NCBI GenBank assembly: GCA_023334545.1
Contig: JAADVB010000067.1
Coordinates: 1 to 64,000 of the forward strand
Direction: 5' to 3'
DNA: 64,000 bases
DNA from: Salisapilia sapeloensis
Taxonomy: Eukaryota > Oomycota > Peronosporomycetes > Peronosporales > Salisapiliaceae
Shown: piece by piece, positions 1 through 10,791 of the stretch
How the letters are laid out: every line of letters starts with the position of its first letter
How positions within the stretch are numbered: position 1 is the first letter of the stretch
Made by a program: the position numbers and the translations under genes
Notes under the pieces: model-generated
Seen by the model: only the letters and a program-made list of their open reading frames with translations
What the model was told of the DNA's origin: nothing
Databases searched by the model: none

Positions 1-1616
1 CAACAACTTTCTGGCAACTTTAATTTGCGAGGTTTCCATCCAATTTCGAGCGCATGTTTCTCTACAACTATCCTACGCTGTCCGACACCAGCTTAAGAGC
101 AACAAATTAAATGTAGAATAAGTCTAAACCGTGCTTCAGATGAAATATATCGATTTGGTGCACTACATTTTTCCTTTTCAAATTCTCAGACTATATGCTG
201 TGTATTACGCACAGACTAAATACGAAGTAGCTCAAACATCCATTAGTCTAAGTGAGACTAATTGTAGTTAATTCACTAAGGTACGGCACACAGAGTTTAG
301 TTTGGGTGAGACTTAACGCAGTGCTTAGCTACTGCGACGAATACACTTAAGTAAACAAGTCTAACAGAGTGTGATGCAACAAAATAAGCTAGCAGTTATC
401 TGTTCATATATGTATTGCTTGGTACACACAGAGTACTTTGTTCGACGAACTATTTACGGAAATTGATGTCTACTGTTTGACATCGAGTGTTCGGTCTTAT
501 AGTCTTAGTATCGGGTCAATAGTATGGATAAGCAAACAAAATTTTCACAAATTGAAAGGACACGAACTATATTTAGCGTCAAACTGAATCGATACATTAT
601 GATTAAGCGATTGATGGTACTAAAAGCGAATGCAAAGGTCTGGTTGACTGCTGCAAATCTAGACGAAATTATTTCCGATACAAAGCAGCGTAAGAAATCT
701 CTAGAAGGAAGTTAAGTAGGGCTACCTACTGGCATCATAGCGTTTTTCAACGTATTTGCATATTTCCCGTGATCAGCCCACTGTTTAATAGGCCCATCGT
801 CGGCAGAGTATCTTTCTTAAAGAGTATCCTCATATACACAACCCGAAGAATACGGACATTTAAGCTCTATACGCAGTCGCATGACATCACGAGTCAATCA
901 GTGGTGTGTCTACAAAACCTATCGGATGAACATACAGCAATGTCCATTATGTGAGACTGTGAGTCGGCGCGACATTTTATTTAAAACTGCATTTAGCAAC
1001 GCAATGTATAATAAGCATACCTATGGGCATGGCACTTGGCTATTGAATAGATTTACCGTAGAAATAAGACCGAGTACCAATTGAACTACGCTTGTGAACT
1101 TGCCAGAGTGAGATTTGACGTGCATCAACGCTACATCATCTTTGGTTTACTCTTCCTAATGATAATGTAAACCTACAAACGCTTGCTCTGCTTCATTTAA
1201 CCTGGTTTATCTGCTTTAACTACGCACTAGCTGGACCATAGTATCCTGAGGTTGTACTAACCAACACTCGCTCACTTAGTTTGGATGGCTGGGAACTCCA
1301 TTCGTAGGTTCATATGCGCTGACCTTTAGATACTGTTCCACCACCCATTCTGAGTTAAATTTGCTTCCATATTGAATATGTTCTGGGTTGAGCCTTTGCG
1401 ATGTATCGACTACACCTGCCTGATTCTTGAGATGCCCAATCCTATCTAAGAAATCTGAGTTTCGTCCACAGAAAGTCGACGCTGAGTCATAGTGAAACCT
1501 TGCTTGGATACACTTCAGGGATTCTGGGATATGTAAATCAATCGACTCAAGTCGGACATGCCTACAGAGCTCATTTTCGAAAACACCACAATATACTCAA
1601 GCGCAACAACTTCATC
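1..1616. other. gene-free stretch
   Basis: I see no credible gene here. Open frames are all under 90 codons, overlap one another on both strands and show no recognisable motif. The sequence is AT-rich and has no obvious tandem repeat or tRNA. It may include the 5' flank of the C2 gene that follows. Confidence 0.6.
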
Positions 1617-3107
1617 ATGGCACTTTACGTCATTGTCACCGAATGCCGCAATCTAATCGACACTCAGGTTGTTGGTATTCAGGATCCCTTCTGCTCTATC
1701 CAAGTTGGACGAATTATGAAGAAAACTGATGTGCACAACGATGGAGGTACGATCTAGAACAAAATTTAAGTTCCACTACATTGATTAATAGTGCTGTCAT
1801 GCTAATAGGTCGTACTCCGAAGTGGAATGCGAGACTTGGCTTTCAAGTAGCAAACGTGGATAGTGAAGCGCTGACAGTAAAAGTTGAGAACTACAATCGC
1901 GGGGCCACGTACGTTCTGGGCTACAAGTTACCTCTCGATTATCATGACCACTCATAGCGCCTCCAGTAGTAATTTGATCGGCCGATGCAAGATCTCTCTT
2001 GCTCATTTTAAAAATGGGACTATCATCGACCGGTGGTATCCACTATTTGGGGCAGGAAAAGCTCGTGCCGGTGACATTCGACTGCGAGTCAAGTACCAAA
2101 AGACTCAATCTGCGAGTGCATCAAACCAAAAGCCTGTACGTGCTGCTCAGCAACAGCGAAGTCCTTCGAAGCAGTCTACCGTATCATCACGTGGTCAATC
2201 TGCCACCCCGCAAAAGCGAAGTGTCCAGAACCATAAGAGTGCCCCAGCAAGACAACCAACTCCCAACAAGCGTAGTGGTACTTCCCAGAGCCAGTCTAAA
2301 CCACGGGCTCAACAATCGACTTCTTCAAAACGCGTCGAAGCGAAGGCTCGTCCAAAACGTTCGAACAATGCAAGCTCTGGTAAGCATCCAGAACGATCTG
2401 GATCTCAATCAAATCCTACAAGTCGTACTAAGGGATTAAATGCTTCCCCTTCACAATCGTCTGCTAGTCAACTTTCTGAGAGTCACCAGGTGAGCAATCA
2501 GAGCAGTGTCTATAGGACTCACGAGACCTCTCATATGAGCACAACGAAAGTCGTCGCTGCAACAGCGGTGGGAGCAGCAACTGGTGTTGCTGGGTATGCA
2601 ATTTATGAGGCTCTCGACGATGAAGAAGATGAGGAAGAGGATGGAGGTGAGGATGAGGATGAGGAAAAAGAAGAAGAGGATGAAGAGGATGGCGAGGACG
2701 AAGATGATGACGACGATAATGAAGAAGAGGAAGATGATGAAGATGAAGATGCAGATGAAGGTGAGGAGGAGGAGGAGGGTGGAGAGGACAGTGGGGTTGA
2801 AGTCTCCGAAGATGAAGGAGATCTAGATGATGGAGTAAGTGATTTAGAGCAAGAACCAAGTGACGGGGAGGAACCAAGCGACGAGGAAGGAGTTCAAAGC
2901 GACGAAAACCAAGACGATAGCGATGGTAATGATGGGAACGAAAGTCAAGATGAAGAAGAGGATGAAGAGGATGACGATGATGGTGGAGATGGAGAGGATA
3001 ATGAAGACGAGGAGGAGGAGGAGGAAGATGAAGAGGATGATGATGATGAAGATGAGGAGGAGGAAGACGACGAGGAGGAGGAAGATGAAGACGAGGATGA
3101 AGATTAG
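1617..3107 (+). CDS. C2-domain protein with long poly-acidic C-terminal tail
   Basis: Three exons, 1617-1746, 1809-1908 and 1958-3107, give a 459-residue protein. The introns of 62 and 49 bp are GT-AG (the first starts GTACGA, the second GTACGT) and both keep the frame. Residues 1-120 form one C2 domain: MALYVIVTECRNL at strand 1, DPFCSIQVG, then GGRTPKWNARLGF, which matches the C2 'G-x-PxWNE-x-F' step, and IGRCKISL later. The fold resembles small plant and oomycete C2 proteins that bind membranes in a calcium-dependent way. Residues about 125-260 are a basic Ser/Gln/Lys-rich linker. A short Ala/Gly/Val hydrophobic segment follows (about 275-293) and could be a weak membrane anchor. From residue 297 to the end, almost every residue is Asp or Glu. 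Membrane or calcium binding is inferred. Individual Ca-binding Asp residues are not complete, so binding may be Ca-independent. Confidence 0.8.
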
Positions 3108-5091
3108 TAGATAGTAAAGTCGCTTAGGTATGGATAAATAGGCCTTGATAAGCTAATGCCACAATTTTTAATTTTCGATTTCTCAAAGTCTTGCTTATGC
3201 GTTCTTACAAGAGAAACAAGTTCATCTAACTTTTCGATATCATTTTGACTTTTGACAAGACATTCTCATGGAATGATTTTCATTTCAAGATATAGTCGTG
3301 TCACTCTAACACTCCATGCACCTCACATGTTATTTATCTCTTTCTCACTTTGAGAGAGCTGCCACTTCGTACCTTTTCCAAACAAAATCGCATTAGCTAG
3401 ATTGGCTATGTCCCATATGCAACTCTATCAAAGAAACAAGGTGGAGTTGGCTATCCTGATGTTGATGTCCAGCTAAAGTTATTTGCCACACTAACTGTCA
3501 GGAAATGGGCAGAGTCGGAATCCTATGTGAACACCTTAATAGATGATTTTCTGTTAAGAAAACCTAGGTCTGCTCGCAGAGTTCTGCCGCGTATTATTCC
3601 CGTAAGAGGAGACAACCGGCCAAACCGCTGAATGAAAATGATACATGAAGCTATGGCTCAAAATTCCCAGGTGCTATGCGCTCCTAAGAATACAGACCAG
3701 CAGAAACCGCACTGATCTGTCATCTAGTATCTTTCTGCTCCCACTATTGTTGGTTCTACCCAAACTTTCCTACGGCGGTTCATTGAATCGCCAAACTCGA
3801 ATCGCCAGATCTCTAAAATGTATATATTAGACTTCCAAAAACGAATTATCGATAAATAGAATACGAAGAGGGCTTTGCGGAGCAGTTCTCGGAACGGTAG
3901 CAATAAGAAAATCTTATTAGCTTCTTGGCATAATGTGAAGGGGGATGGATGGAAGAGAAAAATATATGTATTAAGTTTGTGGTATATTGTGTGACTCCTA
4001 CCTACAAGCAGTGAATTCTAATATCCAACATCTGAAAGGAGGTGTACCTACCACACAAGACAAGCAGTGCTGAAAGAGAGTGAGAACGCTATCTAGGGCG
4101 GCTGTCTCTCTTCCAGGAGGACCGTCCAGATACTTTTAAGCAGGTAGAGCCGAGCTCTCCGACGATCAGGAAATAGACTGTACTGGGTTTGTAAGTGATA
4201 TGGAAGAGGAGCATGACTACCGTCTAAAGACTTTTCGTATTGGGCAATATATTTATTGGTTATTTCCGACCTTCTCTATTTGCATTAATCCATCGTAGTC
4301 GTCTCGGACTTTTCGGCTATCTTTCTAGCTTAATGTTACATTCGCTCTTACTTTCAAGCCATGAACAAAACTGCTCATTCTCCGATTCCCCACAGCGCGC
4401 AACCGACAACCAGCAACCCGCGCTCAACGTGCAAGACCTCCGGAGAGGTCAGATCTTCCTCGAGGTTACTTCCTCGCCAAAGTGTGCCGGTCAACCGGAC
4501 GGAGCTCGAAGTATGGCTGAAATGTCTTGCATATAACAAAACTGGCAAGGCAATCTGAAGGAGTCGACATACGAAGGCAGCTAACAATTGACGTTTCGAC
4601 GACCGAAATGAACAGAAGAAGATGCACGGAGCGAAGATATGCGAGCGCTAAGGTGGGATGGTTGGAGATATACATATCAAAAGAGGACGACGTGGGTATT
4701 GTGAGGGATTCATGTGAGCGAAAACCTATGCGGCACATGTGCTGCAGATATGCGTACCCAACCACATCCATATATTGTTGGGCACACACGGGATACCAAT
4801 ACGGATGCCAGTGCTCTTTCGTTTTGGCTTAGAATAGCCGGTAGTCGGTAAATTTAAGCGGAAATGACAATACCTACATTCGAGGCGTCGAATGACACCT
4901 TTGTACTCGACTGCAGAAGGTGCCTTTCCACTTTTGAAAGACTTACCGCGTTGCAAAACCTTCAACGTGGGCCACTAAGCATTGCATGACTAAAGCTCAC
5001 ACCTCTAACTGGAAACGGACTCTTTATGGATGTCACTGAGAACGAACTAAGGTCATCGAGCTTTTCATCAACTGCAGATTGATCCTACTAA
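3108..5091. other. gene-free stretch
   Basis: About 2 kb with no convincing gene. Between 4240 and 4965 open frames of 65-107 codons occur in several overlapping frames on both strands, but none has a domain or a clear coding pattern. The region includes the 3' flank of the C2 gene and the 5' flank of the ankyrin gene. Confidence 0.55.
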
Positions 5092-7071
5092 ATGCGTATG
5101 CCATTTATGGTCTTAAGTGCGTTTTCACATTATGTCTTTCACTTCACGCTTTGTCGGAGGTTTGCTCATATACTCACATTTTGTCGATTCCAGCGAGAAA
5201 GAAGCGATATGACATGCCATCTTTCGCCGCTAACAACAGCCATAGCAGTAGTACAAAGTCAAACTGTTTTCCAAGGTCATGACACAAGCGACATTGCAGG
5301 ATGCATATCCGACTTTATTGATTTGACACGGACCAAATCGTTCTTTTCGGCTATAGAGGTGGGGTCATTGCGTCTGATGAGACGCTGGAGGACTGTGCAC
5401 ATGGCACCTATTCGATTTAAAGACTGGTGTCAAGCGCTGAGCACAGTGAGCTCCACTGGAAATCTGGATCTGGTAGAGTGGGTGCGTCAGTTGTTGCCAG
5501 ATCAATGCGTCCCGAAGGATGCGTGGCTGGAGGCTGCTCGTGGAGGACACTTGGTATGTGTGCAATACTACTATACGAAACGACCGGAAGCCTTCTCCTT
5601 CGATGCTCTTGATAGTGCTGCTTCAAGTGGCAACCTAGAGCTTTTTTGGTGGATGATGCAAGAAGGCATTGGAAGAGGTGTTATACGGAATGCTGCAGCA
5701 CTTGCCAGTGCAGGTGGACGTTTAGAAGTAGTAAAATGGTTGTACGAGAATCATTTCGAAGGAAGGACTGGATATGCAGTTAATGCAGCCGTAAGTCATG
5801 GCCAACTACATGTCTTGGACTGGTTTCTCGAGCACACAAACGTGGGTTTCCATTCTTTCTCGCTTTATGCTGCTGCTAGCAAAGGCTATCTGGATATCGT
5901 CATCACACTCTACAAGAACCTTGACCGCTTGTACAGCTACCCAACGCATTTGGATTCGAGAGTTGCAGTTGCAGCGTCAACAGAAGGTCACTTGTCTGTA
6001 CTTCAGTGGCTTTTTATGCATCGAGACGTACATAAATGGCCAAAGCAATGCTACTATAATGCCGCAAATCGTGGAGATATGGTGCTCATCGACTGGTTTG
6101 GGAGACACATGAATCGTTCGGATGAAGACAACCAACAAATCGCTTATGGCAGTGCCTATGGTGGTCACTTCTACATTTTAAAATGGATTTTAGAATGTCA
6201 CCCGGACCTTGCCTACATCCCGAACTTTGGCACAGGCATTTTAGACTCTGCTGCATCCGAACACCGGATTGATATCATGCATTGGGCGGTTAATGAGCTG
6301 AATGCGCAGCCGACAGAAAGCATTTTGTTGAAAATTGTCGATACAGGAACCTTGACGACGTTACAGTACTTCTTAGATCACTTTGATGTCCCCGTCACGA
6401 CACAAGCAGTGTATCGAGCCATTAGTACTGGTAATTTAGACAAAGTAAAGCTACTCGCAGCGTACACAACGACTGCATTCACACCCAAAGCCATGAATAT
6501 TGCGGCAGCCAATGGATTCCTCACTATTATCAAGTATCTGCACGAAAACCGTCGAGAGGGGTGTACGACCGACGCCATGGACGTAGCGTCACAAGCTGGT
6601 TATTTGCCTGTGGTCCAATTTTTGCATGAGAATCGAAGTGAAGGATGTACTACATTTGCAATGGACTGGGCGAGTAAGAAGGGTGACCTCAATGTAGTTC
6701 GGTACTTGCATGCAAATCGATCGGAAGGATGCACTACCAATGCGATCGACAAGGCGGCCGCCAATGGACACTTTGCCGTCGTCCAATGGCTTCATCATAA
6801 CCGCTCGGAAGGCTGCACTGTGGACGCTATGAACTCAGCAGCAAAGTCTGGGTTCCTGGATATCGTCAAGTTTCTCCACTACAACCGCTCGGAAGGTTGC
6901 ACTACACAAGCCATGGATGATGCTGGGGAAAACGGCCATTTGCATGTGGTCGAGTGGCTCCATGAACATCGTCATGAAGGTTTCTCAGCCGCCCAGCCGT
7001 CAGCAGAAATGCAGGAGGTCTTTCCGACTGTCGCACAATGGTTTGAGCAGCATCAGCGCGCGCAAGCGTAA
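5092..7071 (+). CDS. ankyrin-repeat protein
   Basis: A single-exon frame of 659 residues made almost entirely of degenerate ankyrin repeats of the oomycete type, each about 33 residues with a core like 'AA-x-xGHLxVVxWLH-xNR'. Roughly fifteen units can be traced from residue 100 on. The last five or six (about residues 460-640) are close copies that share the linker NRSEGCTT, which suggests recent repeat expansion. Ankyrin arrays are protein-binding scaffolds; the partner is unknown. The start is uncertain. An ATG at 5092 gives the longest frame, but residues 1-39 look unlike the rest, and an in-frame ATG at 5209 is a reasonable alternative. No signal peptide or second domain is evident. Large families of such proteins are typical of oomycete genomes. 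Confidence 0.8.
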   Translation: MRMPFMVLSAFSHYVFHFTLCRRFAHILTFCRFQRERSDMTCHLSPLTTAIAVVQSQTVFQGHDTSDIAGCISDFIDLTRTKSFFSAIEVGSLRLMRRWRTVHMAPIRFKDWCQALSTVSSTGNLDLVEWVRQLLPDQCVPKDAWLEAARGGHLVCVQYYYTKRPEAFSFDALDSAASSGNLELFWWMMQEGIGRGVIRNAAALASAGGRLEVVKWLYENHFEGRTGYAVNAAVSHGQLHVLDWFLEHTNVGFHSFSLYAAASKGYLDIVITLYKNLDRLYSYPTHLDSRVAVAASTEGHLSVLQWLFMHRDVHKWPKQCYYNAANRGDMVLIDWFGRHMNRSDEDNQQIAYGSAYGGHFYILKWILECHPDLAYIPNFGTGILDSAASEHRIDIMHWAVNELNAQPTESILLKIVDTGTLTTLQYFLDHFDVPVTTQAVYRAISTGNLDKVKLLAAYTTTAFTPKAMNIAAANGFLTIIKYLHENRREGCTTDAMDVASQAGYLPVVQFLHENRSEGCTTFAMDWASKKGDLNVVRYLHANRSEGCTTNAIDKAAANGHFAVVQWLHHNRSEGCTVDAMNSAAKSGFLDIVKFLHYNRSEGCTTQAMDDAGENGHLHVVEWLHEHRHEGFSAAQPSAEMQEVFPTVAQWFEQHQRAQA

Positions 7072-7238
7072 TAAGTGTTCATAAAGTCACTCGTTCGATT
7101 GTCCTTGCTATCCTTCTTCATCAATAGACTAGCAAACATCAACATGTTCCACCAAAAGTAAAGATGACAAAACGCATTTATACACAAAGCCCAAGCGAGA
7201 TCAACTTTTCCACAAGTCGAGCATCACAAGACGATACT

Positions 7239-8784
7239 CTATTGCTCCATAAATCTCTCCAAGTCCTCTTGCACGAGCGTACTTTTGATCACATGCTCCA
7301 TCGATGCTTCCTTTTTACCATGTGCGCTAAGTATCAAGTCTGTCACTTCCCCCACGCGCTTTCGTTTGTTCGGACCGAACAAACCGTCGACGTGTGGTTG
7401 AGCCACCATGTCGACCTTGATTCTCGTAGATGGCGATCCGACAACCCCTTCGTCCTCTAGAATCACAGCTGCTTGATTCATCATCGTTAGGCCGTCCATG
7501 TGAGCATTAGACGACTCGGTTGGACGGACTTCCGCCGCGAAAATAAACACGACTCGCTTCGCCTCTACGTAGCAACGAATGGCTCGTCTCCCGACTGCGT
7601 GAATGCTCCCAGCTTTTTCGTCAGCACGCAGGGCGAACTTTTGACAATAGTAGTCTCCATCGCTTTCCCATTTATTCGAAAAGGAATGAACGGTTGGATG
7701 GCAATCGGATAGCTATCATTTGCACAGGATCAATCGAGCATCCAACTAGAAAAAGTATGATGATCATGTACCTCGACGCAATAGCAGTGCTGTAGGAATC
7801 CAATGTCCATGCACAACTTCCAAAACACCTTGGTCGTCACGTCCAAATTGAATGGAACGACGTTGGACATGTTCATCTGTAAGCGCACGTTATCTTTTGC
7901 ATGAGGGAGGACTCGGACACGTTTCTGAGGACCTGATCCGACAATGCCAGACGCATTCACACGATCGGTGATGCTGTCGATGTTCTCGTATGTTTCATTC
8001 AGAACCGTGAAGAGTCTTTCGAAGGCGGTAGAGTCTTTACTGGCATCGAGTTCATTTGCGATGATACCATTCTTGTTATCTGCTTGATTGCTACCATCGA
8101 AGGACAAAGGTGGCAGCTATTGTACGGAGACAAAAAGGATCAGTCGGCATGCATACAAGTAAACCTAGAGAAAACATACCTTTGAACCATGGCCGTTCGG
8201 TTGATACAGTCCGTTGAGAAGGCTGGTAGCAGTGCTCACTTGCTTTTGGAGCATATCACGCAGTCTTCTGTTCTCCCTTTCGGCCTCAGCCCGTAGATTG
8301 TACTCTTTTATATGACCGCCGTGGACCATAGGATGGAGGCTTGTGTTGATGGTCTTGAGCTCATTTAATTGAGTTTCTAGTTCCTTTGCCTTGTCTCTCA
8401 AGTACAGCAGTTCCTGACGCTGTCGACGGACTCGTTTCGGCTTCTTGGGTGGTTCTTGCTCATGGGAATGTGCTGGAGATGATTGCTCAAGCGACTAGTA
8501 AAAGAAGGATGAGTTAGAGGAAGCAATCGTCGGTGAATGAAACAGTATTTGAGTTTGAAATGCTCTGCGGCATAATTTGACTCGGCAGTTCAAGTAGAGG
8601 CACTTACCCTTTTAGCAGAAGCATTTACGCAGCTATTTCCATCGAGGTTGGAAGGTGATTCGCATTGTGAATCTGTGAGGGGCTCCACGCATACATCATC
8701 ACCGGGTAGTTGGTCTGTGTCGCTCTTGTCAAGAAGCGACAGTAGCTCATGAGAAAGTAGTAATGGATTTCCTTCTTGTGCCAT
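7239..8784 (-). CDS. coiled-coil START-like protein (oomycete bZIP-like / 'M96-type' family)
   Basis: Four exons on the minus strand: 8784-8608, 8494-8180, 8116-7772 and 7712-7239. All junctions are phase 0 and GT-AG, with introns of 113, 63 and 59 bp. The product is 436 residues. Residues 1-59 are acidic and leucine-rich. Next comes a basic patch PPKKPKRVRRQRQE, followed at once by a coiled coil (LYLRDKAKELETQLNELK and ENRRLRDMLQKQV). The rest is globular, with blocks such as VFWKLCMDIGFLQHCY and KRVVFIFAAEV. This order, a basic-rich coiled coil and then a START-like half, is that of a large oomycete family that databases often label M96 mating-specific or bZIP-like. The function of the family is not established. 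The basic patch lacks the bZIP N-x7-R signature, so DNA binding is doubtful. A lipid- or ligand-binding role is inference only. Confidence 0.72.
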
Positions 8785-9925
8785 GATGCTTTGTCGAGAA
8801 GAAAGAGAAGTGGGACTCGTAAGAGCTACTTGCGCTTCGCGACTTGGTCTCTGTACTGTGTCGCCAGAATGTTGCTAGATGACCATCGCTTTTGTCGTCA
8901 TGACGACTTTGCGTGGTACACTCGCCAGTTGATCGATGCACGCTATACCTTGACAAACGAATAGCTCATGCTTTCATTCGATACTTGGACAGCTACCAAA
9001 CATTTCGATGGTGAGCAGCAGTGGCAAGGCCGTCGAAAATCCTCGATGTACCTCATGCAAAGACCTACTTGTCATACTACATATTGTCTATAACGTCGTG
9101 AATACTTCAAGTACCGGAGCCATTCTGTCCTATAAACAGTAAGCTTCCGTCTTCGTATAGCACCTTGTTCAGTTCCCTGTACTCTATATAATCCGAGCAT
9201 GCGTCCAGTGGTCATCTACTAATTCACTCGATCCACGTGCCGAGGGCTTACATGCAAAATAAAGGTCTAGGTTACCCATAATCGGTTTGCGGTATACCAA
9301 CGTGTACCAGCGCCAAGGAGATCAACTAGTTAGCGTCTAGAAAAGGCCAAAGATAAGCTTTTCATCCTCAGAGATTTCCATTATCTCACACCCTCATTTA
9401 CAAAGTTCCTCGTAGCAACTTGTGCTTATCTGGGTCTCGGTGAATATGCTGCTATGAATATGCTGCTTGGCGACGGAAGAAGAATGTATAAGAGCCTCCA
9501 ATTGTAAAGCTTACAGACGTTATCAAATTCTTCATTCTCTCCATACCCGTCAGTGATAACTTGTAAAAGTCAATTGGTCACTTATCCGACGATCACTGCA
9601 CATTTTACGTGGCTCCGTGGTAAAATACCCTACTAGACATTACTATCCTAATTACCACAAAGATACTATACTTTGATCTAAATGAAGCTTATCAAGCCGA
9701 CCAAGGTATGCACGACGAATTGTAATCTTTTCACGTATCAACAAAAGTACTTGCCTCCTATTCAAGTGTTTATATTGTTATTCAATCGAAATTGACGGCA
9801 AGGAAGAACAATTGTTTCCTCTGGACATTTGCCGCTGCGGTCGCATGAAGAAGTAATTACGACGCATTCGTCCACGATACCACTTCACAATTTACATACC
9901 ATCTTCAAAAGTCTCCGCGAGTGCT
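8785..9925. other. gene-free stretch
   Basis: About 1.1 kb between the 5' end of the coiled-coil START-like gene and the 3' end of the bZIP gene. No supported gene. It should hold the promoter of the former and the 3' untranslated region of the latter. Plus-strand frames at 9829-10155 are antisense to the bZIP gene. Confidence 0.55.
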
Positions 9926-10747
9926 TTAATGTGCAAGTCTGTCTTTTGAATTCGGTCCCTGTGAACCTGGTGTCGGTAGTGGCAGTGACTGAGCAGGTGG
10001 CGGCTGACCACGATAGCTGTACATGGGGTAGTATGGCTGGGCCGGCCGGACAGGACCTCCAGATGAAGGATGCTGAACGTATCCAGCGTATGCCGACGGC
10101 ATTCTACTTCCGTACAGCATCGGTGGCCCACGTGGAGGTGCCGTGGAGGTGCTGATCCCCATTTGTCGTAGACCAGGCATTGGCGGACGAGCACCCGATG
10201 AGATCGGATAATTCTCATACGAAGGATTTTGCGTGGGGGGAGGCACCGCTCTAGAAGTAGGCATGGCAGTGGATGCCGCTGCGGCCGCAGCTGCGGTCAC
10301 GCGTGCAAATTCCTCACTACCTTGATGGACGGGCGGGAGGCCAGGTACATGCCGATTCGTCAGGATGTGCACAAGGTTCTCTAAGTAGCTGTTCTTGCGT
10401 TGGAGCTCAGTCGTCAGGGACTCGAGGTCTTTGACTTTTTGGTTCATTCGAGCTCTCGATAACGCGGCCGCTTTTCGATTTTTGAGCTTCCGAAGTTCTT
10501 CCTTTGACATGGTCTCACCCTGTTGTGTGATGGTCTCTTCAAGCTGTTCCAAATTTGACTTCTTGTCATCCTGCTTCTCGCTTCTTGTCGGACTTGTGTC
10601 GTGTCGAGAATGCTTGAGCGTAGTAGGTGAACCTTCCGGAGACGCTGGTGATGCTCTCTTTCTGGACTCGCTCGACGCGATCTGTGGGTGAGAATCGTCT
10701 TCTTCATGGGAGGAAGGGGATGACTCTGTCTTGGATGGAGTCGACAT
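9926..10747 (-). CDS. bZIP transcription factor with Pro-rich tail
   Basis: An intronless frame of 273 residues. The basic region lies at about residues 82-104 and contains NRKAAALSR, which fits the bZIP N-x7-R rule. A clean leucine zipper follows, with leucines at 108, 115, 122 and 129. The N-terminal 80 residues are Ser/Glu/Asp-rich and could be an activation or phosphorylation region. Residues about 150-273 include an eight-Ala run and then a Pro/Gly/Tyr-rich disordered tail (PMPGLRQMG, YYPMYSYRGQPPP). It is expected to be a nuclear, sequence-specific dimeric DNA-binding protein; the target genes are unknown. The start at 10747 is supported by a good initiator-like element about 30-45 bp upstream and by stops further up. 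The classic Asn is kept, unlike many oomycete bZIPs in which it is replaced. Confidence 0.88.
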   Translation of the reverse strand: MSTPSKTESSPSSHEEDDSHPQIASSESRKRASPASPEGSPTTLKHSRHDTSPTRSEKQDDKKSNLEQLEETITQQGETMSKEELRKLKNRKAAALSRARMNQKVKDLESLTTELQRKNSYLENLVHILTNRHVPGLPPVHQGSEEFARVTAAAAAAASTAMPTSRAVPPPTQNPSYENYPISSGARPPMPGLRQMGISTSTAPPRGPPMLYGSRMPSAYAGYVQHPSSGGPVRPAQPYYPMYSYRGQPPPAQSLPLPTPGSQGPNSKDRLAH

Positions 10748-10775
10748 GACAAGGGGTCAATTCAGTCTTAGTCGG

Positions 10776-10791
10776 CCAGATTGGAGAATGG
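10776..10791 (-). promoter_or_regulatory. initiator-like core promoter of the bZIP gene
   Basis: On the minus strand this reads CCATTCTCCAATCTGG, about 30-45 bp before the ATG at 10747. It resembles the oomycete initiator (YTCAYTYY-type) followed by an A/T-C flanking element. The match is approximate. Confidence 0.4.

Noticed and set aside
2464-3114. Frames on both strands through the GA-rich region of the C2 gene
   Set aside because: Their Lys/Met/Arg or Pro/His/Leu runs are mere frame-shifted or antisense readings of the acidic repeat.
4240-4965. Cluster of overlapping 65-107-codon frames on both strands
   Set aside because: No domain, no consistent frame and no splice-linked partner; probably chance.
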